Source: an uncultured Clostridia bacterium
GTDB taxonomy: Bacteria; Bacillota; Clostridia; Christensenellales; UBA1242
Direction: 5' to 3'
Length of the DNA: 32,135 nt
Assembly: GCA_947628205.1 (NCBI GenBank)
Contig: CANQYX010000012.1
Location: 1 to 32,135 of the forward strand
Shown: positions 18,144 through 25,820 of the stretch, in pieces
Numbering within the stretch: position 1 is the first letter of the stretch
Layout: every line of letters starts with the position of its first letter
Program-made: the position numbers and the translations under genes
The notes under the pieces: model-generated
Told to the model about the DNA's origin: nothing
Database searches by the model: none
What the model saw: the letters and a program-made list of their open reading frames with translations, nothing else

Positions 18144-19445
18144 ATGAAATATATTCAAGCAAAACTGAACAATGGCGGTAAACTCCATTATGTAAAAAAC
18201 AAAATCAACAAAGCAACCTATGTTGATGTGCTTTTTAATTGCGGTGCTAGGTGCGACACTATTTCTGGCCTTGCCCATTTTGTAGAGCATATGTTTTTCA
18301 GCGGCACAAAAAGTTTGAACAAATTTCAAGTTTCGCAAAAATACAAGTCATTCGTGTCGACAAATGCCTACACAAATTTGCGCGAAATTGCCTTTACTGG
18401 AACAATTTTTACAAACGAACTTAAAGATTATTTTTCAACAATTGCCACCCTTATTTGTGAAAGCACATTCACGCAAGAGGCAGTGGATAAAGAACGCAAA
18501 ATTATCAATCAAGAAATTGCAGAATACGAAGATAAGCATGAGGGCGCGGCTTACACATTAAATTTGTATAATCTTTACGCTTTGCCTTCGTTTAAAGAAA
18601 AAACATTTTGTGGCTCAACCGCAACAATAACAAAAATCACCTCTAAAGACATTAAAAAGTTTGTAAAAAAATATTTTGTTGCCAACAATATGGAAATTTA
18701 TATTTGCTCGCCTTTAAGTTTAAATAAAACCAAACAGATTGCAAACAAAAATCTTGCCAATATTTTGCCTGTTGATGCCAATTTTGAAAGCTTGCCAGTT
18801 CATTTTTACGATGTAAAAAATGCCAACTTTTTCAAAACCAAAGCGGTGGATATTCCAAAATGCTATATAAATTTGAACTTCACCTTTAAAAAGAACATTT
18901 ATGATTTTGAATATACAAGAAAATTGGAAATGGCACTTGGCATAATTAACGATAGCTCGGTTGGCATGCTAAAACAATTAAGGCTTAAAAAAGATTTGGT
19001 TTACGCGGCATATATTGGCTATGTTACGCTTGAAAACACCAGCATATTGAATTTTAATTGCGCTTGCGAGCCTAACAACGTTAACGATGTCATTAAGACG
19101 GTGGCGGAATATTTTGCCTCGCTTTTGGACGAAGGTTTTACGGACGAACAACTAAATTTAGTTAAGCGAAAAAACAAACATAGAGAGGTAAAAAAGTTGC
19201 CATCAATTTCTCGCCTCATGAACACGCTTTATGATTTTAGATGGTTTGGCAAAATTTTGGATTATAAAAAGTTCAAAAAAATAAAGGCTAACGCTACAAT
19301 TGAAGATTGCAATGCGGTTATTCGCGAAGCATTAACAAATGCTCAGCCAAGTTTAAGTTTGTATGGCAGTTTTGATAAATCTACGCTAATTTCAAAGGCG
19401 GAATTTAACAAGCTGTTTGATTTTGAAAACAAATATAATTGGTAA
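18144..19445 (+). CDS. M16 family zinc metallopeptidase
   Basis: HFVEH (HxxEH) inverted zinc motif, downstream 'EIAEYEDKHEG'. Confidence 0.9.
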   Translation: MKYIQAKLNNGGKLHYVKNKINKATYVDVLFNCGARCDTISGLAHFVEHMFFSGTKSLNKFQVSQKYKSFVSTNAYTNLREIAFTGTIFTNELKDYFSTIATLICESTFTQEAVDKERKIINQEIAEYEDKHEGAAYTLNLYNLYALPSFKEKTFCGSTATITKITSKDIKKFVKKYFVANNMEIYICSPLSLNKTKQIANKNLANILPVDANFESLPVHFYDVKNANFFKTKAVDIPKCYINLNFTFKKNIYDFEYTRKLEMALGIINDSSVGMLKQLRLKKDLVYAAYIGYVTLENTSILNFNCACEPNNVNDVIKTVAEYFASLLDEGFTDEQLNLVKRKNKHREVKKLPSISRLMNTLYDFRWFGKILDYKKFKKIKANATIEDCNAVIREALTNAQPSLSLYGSFDKSTLISKAEFNKLFDFENKYNW

Positions 19446-19510
19446 TTAATTTGTTTTTGCCTTTTACGCCAAAATGCGCAAAAAATAAAAATAAAAATTA
19501 TAATTTTTGC

Positions 19511-19538
19511 TTGACATTTGTTTAAATTGTGGTATAAT
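19511..19538 (+). promoter_or_regulatory. promoter TTGACA-N16-TATAAT for the RNase J gene
   Basis: -35 19511-19516, -10 19533-19538. Confidence 0.75.
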
Positions 19539-19683
19539 AACAATAAGATTTCATTTTTGTAACTTAATATTAAGGTAGATTTAACCTTATAAATTTAATG
19601 GCTTGCAGTTTGCAAACCTGTTTGTTATGTTGTAAAAATGATTTTTTCGCGCGCTTTTATTATTAAATTAAATTTTATTTATT

Positions 19684-19722
19684 CTTTTGCAACTTTTCTT
19701 ATCAAGAAAAGTTGTGCAAAAG
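19684..19722 (+). promoter_or_regulatory. 5'-UTR hairpin of the RNase J mRNA
   Basis: CTTTTGCAACTTTTCTT-ATC-AAGAAAAGTT(gt)GCAAAAG, 17-bp stem with a 2-nt bulge. Confidence 0.7.
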
Positions 19723-19754
19723 AAATTTTAAATAAAAAAACAAAAAGGAGAAAT

Positions 19755-21713
19755 ATGGATAATTTAATATCAAGTGAGGAGTTCGATTCCTCAATCAAAA
19801 CAAATGCGGATTTACAGGCTCAAAAGCCAGATTTTTCAAAAACTAGCACTGTCAATTCGCCAAAACAATTTAAACCAAGGCAGCACAACCACAATGCTCA
19901 CCACAATGTGCAAAAAACCGAAGCACAGCCAAGCGAAAGAGCAGCACAAATTCAAAATCAGCGCATGGATCAATCTGCCATAATTCAAAACGCTTTCACC
20001 GAAAACACGGTGGTTTATTCGTCTGAAGACACAGAAAAACAGCCAAAACCGCGCGCCAACAACTTAAAAGTTATGTTTTTGGGCGGCATAGGCGAAATCG
20101 GCAAAAATATGACTGTTTTGGAGTATGGGAAAGACATCGTGGTTATAGATTGCGGCGTTATGTTTCCGTCGCTCGACATGTTGGGCATAGATCTTGTGGT
20201 GCCTGATATTACCTATCTTGTTGAAAATAAGGATAAAGTTCGCGGATTTTTAATCACGCACGGGCATGAGGACCACATTGGCAGCATCCCTTATGTTGTA
20301 AACGAAATCAACGCGCCAATTTACGCCAGCAAAATGACGTGTGGGCTTATCAAAAAGAAAATGGAAGAGCATAAAAAGGTGGAGTATAAAACCATTGCGG
20401 TTAAGGCAAAGCAAAAAATTACGCTTGGCTGCTTTGAAATTGAGTTTATTCACGTAAATCACGCAATTCCGGGCGCGTTTGCACTTGCAATTAAAACGCC
20501 GGTTGGCATGGTCGTCCACACGGGGGACTATAAAATAGATTTAACCCCAATTTACGACGAGCCGTTCGATTTCCACACCTTTGCCGAACTTGGCAAGCAG
20601 GGCGTTTTGCTTTATATGAGCGATAGCACCAACGCTGAACGTGAAGGGTTTTCGCTATCCGAGCGCGTGGTTGGCGCAACGCTTGAAAAATTGTTTGTAG
20701 AAAATAAAGAACACCGCATAATTGTGGCAGCTTTTGCTTCAAATGTTGACAGAATGCAAGAGGTTATGAACCTAGCTGAAAAGTATGGCAGAAAGGTGGT
20801 TTTAACTGGCAGAAGCATGGTTAATGTAACTGACGTGGCAACACAAATTGGCGAAATGAAGGTCAACAAAAATAACATAATTGAAGTTGAAAAAATGAAA
20901 AATTATAAGGATAGCGAGTTGCTCATCCTATCCACCGGCAGCCAGGGTGAGCCAAACAGCGCGCTTTCTCGCATGGCAAACGGCGAGTTTAAGGGCATTG
21001 AAATTGGGGATAACGATCTTGTCATCTTTTCTAGTTCGCCAATTCCAGGCAACGAAAAAACAATCAACAATACCATAAACAAACTTATTATGCTTGGCGC
21101 AAAAGTTATATATAATCAACTTGAACAGGTGCACGCTTCCGGCCACGCTTGCAAGGACGAGCAAAAAATTATGTTAAATTTGATTAAGCCAAAATATTTC
21201 ATCCCTGTTCACGGCGAACAAAGGCATTTGCTTGCTCAGCGCGAGAGCGCCATCGCGGTTGGCATAGATAAGCACAACATTTTGCTGCCAATGCTTGGCA
21301 TGCGCGTTGAACTTAACAAAAATTTCATGAAAATGACCGGTTCTGTTCCTTTCGGCAGCAGGTTAATTGATGGCGCTGGCATTGGAGAGATGGAAAGCAA
21401 CGTGTTGCGTGAAAGGAAACAACTCAGCGAAGATGGCTTGTGCATAGTGATTTTAAATGTCAACACCAAACGCGGCGAACTCAACGCGCGCCCAGAAATT
21501 GTTTCGCGCGGCTTTACTTATACGGGCGAGGCACAAACTTGGCTTGAGGATGCACGCGCCACAATTGTCAATTCAATCGACCAAGACGCACTCCGTTCGC
21601 GCGACTATCTAACGGTTAAAATTGCCCTTCGCAAAGCATTAACAAATTATTTAAACAAAAAATTAAAACGCAAACCAATGATTGTGCCAATAATTATTGA
21701 AAGTAACGACTAG
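19755..21713 (+). CDS. rnj: ribonuclease J with about 100-residue polar N-terminal extension
   Basis: LKVMFLGGIGEIGKNM, THGHEDHIGSIPY; start at 19755 (AAAAAGGAG upstream) preferred over 19638. Confidence 0.9.
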   Translation: MDNLISSEEFDSSIKTNADLQAQKPDFSKTSTVNSPKQFKPRQHNHNAHHNVQKTEAQPSERAAQIQNQRMDQSAIIQNAFTENTVVYSSEDTEKQPKPRANNLKVMFLGGIGEIGKNMTVLEYGKDIVVIDCGVMFPSLDMLGIDLVVPDITYLVENKDKVRGFLITHGHEDHIGSIPYVVNEINAPIYASKMTCGLIKKKMEEHKKVEYKTIAVKAKQKITLGCFEIEFIHVNHAIPGAFALAIKTPVGMVVHTGDYKIDLTPIYDEPFDFHTFAELGKQGVLLYMSDSTNAEREGFSLSERVVGATLEKLFVENKEHRIIVAAFASNVDRMQEVMNLAEKYGRKVVLTGRSMVNVTDVATQIGEMKVNKNNIIEVEKMKNYKDSELLILSTGSQGEPNSALSRMANGEFKGIEIGDNDLVIFSSSPIPGNEKTINNTINKLIMLGAKVIYNQLEQVHASGHACKDEQKIMLNLIKPKYFIPVHGEQRHLLAQRESAIAVGIDKHNILLPMLGMRVELNKNFMKMTGSVPFGSRLIDGAGIGEMESNVLRERKQLSEDGLCIVILNVNTKRGELNARPEIVSRGFTYTGEAQTWLEDARATIVNSIDQDALRSRDYLTVKIALRKALTNYLNKKLKRKPMIVPIIIESND

Positions 21714-21797
21714 AGTGAAAATTTGCCCTCTTTAATCGTTTTTAAATAAATTTAAAAACTTCATTTTTAGGCAATTTTCACTCTTGCTATGAGGGCA
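21713..21797 (+). other. nested inverted-repeat region downstream of RNase J
   Basis: outer arms GAGTGAAAATTTGCC / GGCAATTTTCACTC, inner GTTTTTAAAT-AA-ATTTAAAAAC, alternative TGCCCTC / GAGGGCA. Confidence 0.55.
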
Positions 21798-21885
21798 GAC
21801 CAAAAATTTAGTTTTCCCTCATTACTCCTTTTCCATAAAGGATTAATTAGTACTCCTGTGTCATTGCGAGAGATTAAAAATGGGG

Positions 21886-21916
21886 CCCCACAAAACAATT
21901 TATTGTTTTGAAGGGG
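21886..21916. repeat. hairpin CCCC-A-CAAAACAAT-TT-ATTGTTTTG-AA-GGGG
   Basis: 9-bp plus 4-bp stem read directly. Confidence 0.65.
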
Positions 21917-21990
21917 AAAAGGAGCAACCGCATAAATGCTTACAATTTTTTGTGTTACAAAAAATTTAGTTTAAAGGCGAGTTGCGACGA

Positions 21991-22037
21991 TGTCATACCG
22001 ACCGAGCGAGCAAGGCGAGCGAGTGGAGTGTATCTCT
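21991..22037 (+). repeat. dispersed element, second type (TGTCATACCGACCGAGCGAG...GTGGAGTGTATCTCT)
   Basis: GTGGAGTGTATCTCT identical at 25-39 and 22023-22037. Confidence 0.55.
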
Positions 22038-22040
22038 CAC

Positions 22041-22076
22041 TGTCATTCTGAGCAAGCGTAGCGCGCCGAAGAATCT
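22041..22076 (+). repeat. dispersed REP-like element (TGTCATTCTGAGCAAGCGTAGCGCGCCGAAGAATCT)
   Basis: same flanks as 64-90. Confidence 0.8.
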
Positions 22077-22083
22077 AAACCTT

Positions 22084-22665
22084 ATGAAAATAGACGAAAA
22101 CATAAAGCACAGCGGAATAGAACATAAAGTGCCAATAAGCATGGACGACACTTTGTCTTTCATCTGCAAAACTATAAACGAAAACGCTTGCAAATCGGTT
22201 TTAGAAATTGGCACAGCAATCGGCTTTGGCTCAATCACAATCGCAGAAAACACAACTTGCGAGTTTATTGACTCACTTGAAATAGACGAAACGCGTTACG
22301 CCGAAGCGCAAAAAAATGTTGCTGCGCACAAGCTAACCAACAAAATAAATTTGCATTTAATTGATGCGATGGACTATCTAAAAACCACCACAAAAACTTA
22401 CGATTTTATCTATCTTGATGGCCCCAAAGGGCAATATATAAACTATCTGCCATATATAATAAAAATTCTCAACAAAAACGGCATTTTGGTGGCGGATAAC
22501 CTCAATTTTCACGGCATGGTTACGGGCGAAATCCCCATTTCAAAGGGCTGCCGTGCAATGATAAAGGGTTTAAAAAAATATATATCCACCATAACCACCC
22601 ACCCAAAACTCACCACTCAAATTTTGCCAATCGGTGATGGGCTAGGCTATTCAATAAAAAAATAA
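22084..22665 (+). CDS. trmR: O-methyltransferase, TrmR/YrrM-like (candidate tRNA 5-hydroxyuridine methyltransferase)
   Basis: VLEIGTAIGFGSITIAE, YDFIYLDGPKGQY, GILVADNLNFHGMV; start at 22084 because upstream sequence is repeat. Confidence 0.75.
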   Translation: MKIDENIKHSGIEHKVPISMDDTLSFICKTINENACKSVLEIGTAIGFGSITIAENTTCEFIDSLEIDETRYAEAQKNVAAHKLTNKINLHLIDAMDYLKTTTKTYDFIYLDGPKGQYINYLPYIIKILNKNGILVADNLNFHGMVTGEIPISKGCRAMIKGLKKYISTITTHPKLTTQILPIGDGLGYSIKK

Positions 22666-22686
22666 AGGCAGGTTAACTGCCTTTTT
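22664..22686. terminator. rho-independent terminator
   Basis: AAAGGCAG-GTTAA-CTGCCTTTTT. Confidence 0.8.
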
Positions 22687-23050
22687 AATCCAAATTAGAA
22701 ATAGAAATAATTTCGTCAAGATTATTACTATTTAACACATATATTCTTAAATCTATTATATATTCATCAAATTCTGGTTTATTACACTCTTTTAAAAATT
22801 TTCTCCACGAACGCAAAAAACTTGCAAGCATTTCAGGGCTATTTTCGCTTTTAATATAAGTTATTTCATAATCATTTAGCACCATCTCGTTCATGCTTAA
22901 ACCATAAACAACATGCCAACCGTCTTTTTTTAGTTTAACAGAATATAGTGGAAGATGAAGAATTGTCCTTACAAAAAACGCAATGTCGTTTTCGTCTAAA
23001 AAATTGATATAAAAACATTTTCCGTTAAAATTTTCTTTTGTTTCAGCCAT
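22685..23050 (-). CDS. hypothetical protein (121 aa)
   Basis: open frame with AAGGA upstream, terminator at its end; no family recognised. Confidence 0.6.
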   Translation of the reverse strand: MAETKENFNGKCFYINFLDENDIAFFVRTILHLPLYSVKLKKDGWHVVYGLSMNEMVLNDYEITYIKSENSPEMLASFLRSWRKFLKECNKPEFDEYIIDLRIYVLNSNNLDEIISISNLD

Positions 23051-23142
23051 AAATAATCCTTTTAATTCTTTATATTTATTTTAACATCGAAATTTTAGTT
23101 TGTCAAGCAATGTAAACAAATTTTTAAACAAACAAAAAATAG

Positions 23143-23171
23143 TTGAAATTTGTTTGTAAGTGTGCTAAAAT
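23143..23171 (+). promoter_or_regulatory. promoter TTGAAA-N17-TAAAAT, start codon 7 nt after the -10
   Basis: -35 23143-23148, -10 23166-23171, ATG 23179. Confidence 0.65.
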
Positions 23172-23178
23172 AACTAAT

Positions 23179-24381
23179 ATGGAACTTCTTTCTCCGGCTG
23201 GGGATAAAAACAAATTAATTATGGCAATAGAGTATGGGACGGATGCAGTCTATTTGGCATCCACTCGTTTTGGCTTGCGCACTTTTGCCGGCAATTTCGA
23301 TTTGGACGAACTTAAATGGGCGGTGGACTACGCGCACGAACGCGGCGTTAAGGTTTATGTTACAGTCAACATTATTCCACACGAAAGCGATTTGGCCGAT
23401 TTGCCCGAATATATAAAATACCTTAAAAAAATAAAGGTTGATGCAGTAATTGTGGCGGATTTGGGAGTTGTGTCTATTGTAAAGCGCGTTGCACCAAAAC
23501 TGCCAATTCACGTTAGCACACAAGCAAATATAACTAACAGCGAAAGCGCAAAGGTGTTCATCTCGCTTGGTGCAAAACGCCTTATTTTGGCGCGCGAAAT
23601 GACGATTGAGGACATAAAAACCCTTCGCCAAAACATTCCGCCCGAAATTGAGTTGGAAGCGTTTTGCCACGGGGCAATGTGCATAAGTTATTCGGGCAGG
23701 TGTTTGCTTAGCAACTTTTTCACCGGTCGAGACGCCAACCGAGGTGCGTGCGTGCAAGCGTGCAGATGGAACTATGCAATTCGCGAAATCAACAAGCAGC
23801 AAGAATATCCAATTGAAGAGGACGAACACGGCACCTACATTTTGAACAGCAAAGATTTGTGCATGATAGACTATTTGGATAAACTTCGAGATGCGGGCGT
23901 CAGTTCAATTAAAATTGAGGGCCGCATGAAAACCGAATATTATGTTGCCAACATAACAAACGCGTATAGGCAGGCATTAAATTATTTGGATGCGCACAAA
24001 ACTTACAAATTGCCAGAAAAAATTAGGGCAGAAATCTATAAATCTAGCCATCGAGATTATTCTTGCGGCTTCTATTTTGGCGACCCTAAGCAGAATTTAG
24101 ATACAAGTTTGCCAACTTCAACTTACGAATTTGTTGCCGTGGTTTTGGAAAACACCAAAAATGGAAAAACTCTTGTTGAAATGCGCAATAGGTTTAATAA
24201 ATCGCCGCTAGAATTGTTGTCTAAAACAAAAAATAATGATATAATTACAATATCTAAAATTGAAGATTTGGATGGCAACGATTTGCCCGAATGCAAAATT
24301 CCAAAGCAGCAAGTTTACATTTACACCAACAAAAATTTAAAAAAATATGAAATTTTGCGCAGAAAAAGTGCAAAAAACTAA
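23179..24381 (+). CDS. U32 family peptidase-like protein (TrhP-like)
   Basis: MELLSPAGDKNKLIMAIEYGTDAVYLAS; CHGAMCISYSGRC...RGACVQACR cysteine signature. Confidence 0.9.
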   Translation: MELLSPAGDKNKLIMAIEYGTDAVYLASTRFGLRTFAGNFDLDELKWAVDYAHERGVKVYVTVNIIPHESDLADLPEYIKYLKKIKVDAVIVADLGVVSIVKRVAPKLPIHVSTQANITNSESAKVFISLGAKRLILAREMTIEDIKTLRQNIPPEIELEAFCHGAMCISYSGRCLLSNFFTGRDANRGACVQACRWNYAIREINKQQEYPIEEDEHGTYILNSKDLCMIDYLDKLRDAGVSSIKIEGRMKTEYYVANITNAYRQALNYLDAHKTYKLPEKIRAEIYKSSHRDYSCGFYFGDPKQNLDTSLPTSTYEFVAVVLENTKNGKTLVEMRNRFNKSPLELLSKTKNNDIITISKIEDLDGNDLPECKIPKQQVYIYTNKNLKKYEILRRKSAKN

Positions 24382-24455
24382 AAATTTTGCGCAAATTTTG
24401 CAAAATTTTAAAAATTTTTATAAAAAATTTAATATACATTTATACAAAAATCCAA

Positions 24456-24492
24456 ATGTCATTGCGAGGAGCAATAGCGACATGGCAATCTC
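24456..24492 (+). repeat. dispersed element of TGTCATTGCGAGGAGC...GGCAATCTC type
   Basis: matches the common TCATTGCGAG...GGCAATCT pattern; partial second copy near 21859. Confidence 0.6.
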
Positions 24493-24530
24493 AAGCTCAA
24501 GCTCATCCTTAATTAAAAAGAGAAACAAAA

Positions 24531-25424
24531 ATGAAACAACCAACAAGCGTATTAATTATTTACAATCCAAACGCTATGAAAGGCAAAATTGACGAATATT
24601 TGCCAAAAATAAAACAGCGTTTGCTTTTGCGTTATCCGGTTGTTGATGCAATAACCAGCCCAACGCCAGATGGCACAGAGGAGTTGGCTTTAAAAAATGC
24701 GCCGAAATATGATATTGTTGTTTCATGTGGTGGGGATGGCACACTGCACCAAGTTGTTAATGGCGTTATGAAAAGTGGAGCAACACCAATGGTTGGCATT
24801 TTGCCGTTTGGCACTTGCAATGATGTTGCAAGGACTCTCAAAATTCCGCTTAAAAATATAGATAAAGCAATCGATTGCATTTTGCGCCTCAACACCACGG
24901 ACTACGACCTTATGTTCGACGGAAATGAATACATAACCTATTCGCTTGCTTGCGGATACATAACAGGCGTTAGCTACACCGCCTCTAACAAAATGAAAAG
25001 CAAATTGGGATGGTCGTCCTATGTGTTTTTGGCATCAAAATATATTTTTAAAATGAAATCGCTTCCACTAACAATCACGGCGGATGGCGAGCGCATTCAC
25101 GGAAAATTCTTTTTTGCGCTTCTTATGAACGGCGAATCCACCGGAGGTTTTCACATTAATAAGGGCGAGGATTTAGCCAATCATAAAGTTAAACTTGTGC
25201 TAATTAAAGAAACAAAAGGGCTGGGCAAATTGTTTACATTTTTGAATTTGTATTTGCATGGCATAAAGGCAATTTTGAAAAGCAAAAATGCCATTGTTAT
25301 GGATGTTAATGAAGTGGAAATTGAAAACCATTCAAACGCGCCATTCGCTTTGGACGGCGAAAAAACCGAGTTCTTAAAAAAGCACCTTCATGTTAACGAA
25401 ACAATTAAATTTATTAAAGGATAA
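24531..25424 (+). CDS. diacylglycerol kinase family (YegS/DgkB-like) lipid kinase
   Basis: IYNPNAMKGK, VSCGGDGTLHQVVNG, LPFGTCNDVARTL. Confidence 0.9.
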   Translation: MKQPTSVLIIYNPNAMKGKIDEYLPKIKQRLLLRYPVVDAITSPTPDGTEELALKNAPKYDIVVSCGGDGTLHQVVNGVMKSGATPMVGILPFGTCNDVARTLKIPLKNIDKAIDCILRLNTTDYDLMFDGNEYITYSLACGYITGVSYTASNKMKSKLGWSSYVFLASKYIFKMKSLPLTITADGERIHGKFFFALLMNGESTGGFHINKGEDLANHKVKLVLIKETKGLGKLFTFLNLYLHGIKAILKSKNAIVMDVNEVEIENHSNAPFALDGEKTEFLKKHLHVNETIKFIKG

Positions 25425-25447
25425 GCACTAAACGTGCTTTTTTATTT
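25423..25447 (+). terminator. rho-independent terminator
   Basis: AAGCAC-TAAAC-GTGCTTTTTTATTTTT. Confidence 0.75.
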
Positions 25448-25482
25448 TTGTAATTCACATTTTGGAAGGCAAATTGTAACAA

Positions 25483-25510
25483 TGTTATTCTGAGTGCAAC
25501 GAAGAATCTA
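25483..25510 (+). repeat. degenerate REP-like element (TGTTATTCTGAGTGCAACGAAGAATCTA)
   Basis: diverged copy of the 64-90 element. Confidence 0.6.
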
Positions 25511-25592
25511 TTTGACACCCATAAGGCGTGCTAAATGGAGCGAAAGTGAATAATCTAGTTATATTCAAATTGGACAAATAATAAACTAATTT

Positions 25593-25820
25593 ATGAGTTT
25601 AAATGAAGTTAAATTAAACACGCCATGTTTAATTAAACAAATAAATAATATAGACGAAAAAACAAAAATTCGCCTTATGGAGTTGGGCATTGTTGAAAAC
25701 ACAAAAATTTTGGTAAAAGCCAAAAGCGTTTTTAAAAAGACCTTGCTTGTTGTGTTTAACAATTCTTGCTTTACAATTAAAGATGATGTGGCAAGCGCGA
25801 TAGTGGTGAATTATGCATAA
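25593..25820 (+). CDS. feoA: FeoA family ferrous iron transport protein
   Basis: 'KTKIRLMELGIVENTKILV' FeoA core; 8-nt overlap with feoB. Confidence 0.85.
   Translation: MSLNEVKLNTPCLIKQINNIDEKTKIRLMELGIVENTKILVKAKSVFKKTLLVVFNNSCFTIKDDVASAIVVNYA

Noticed and set aside
20250-20742. Overlapping antisense ORFs inside RNase J
   Set aside because: Shadow ORFs opposite a well-conserved gene; the same applies to antisense ORFs in thrS, der and the U32 gene.
23215-23829. 204-aa antisense ORF within the U32 peptidase gene
   Set aside because: Long but opposite a conserved coding frame; low-plausibility composition and no RBS.
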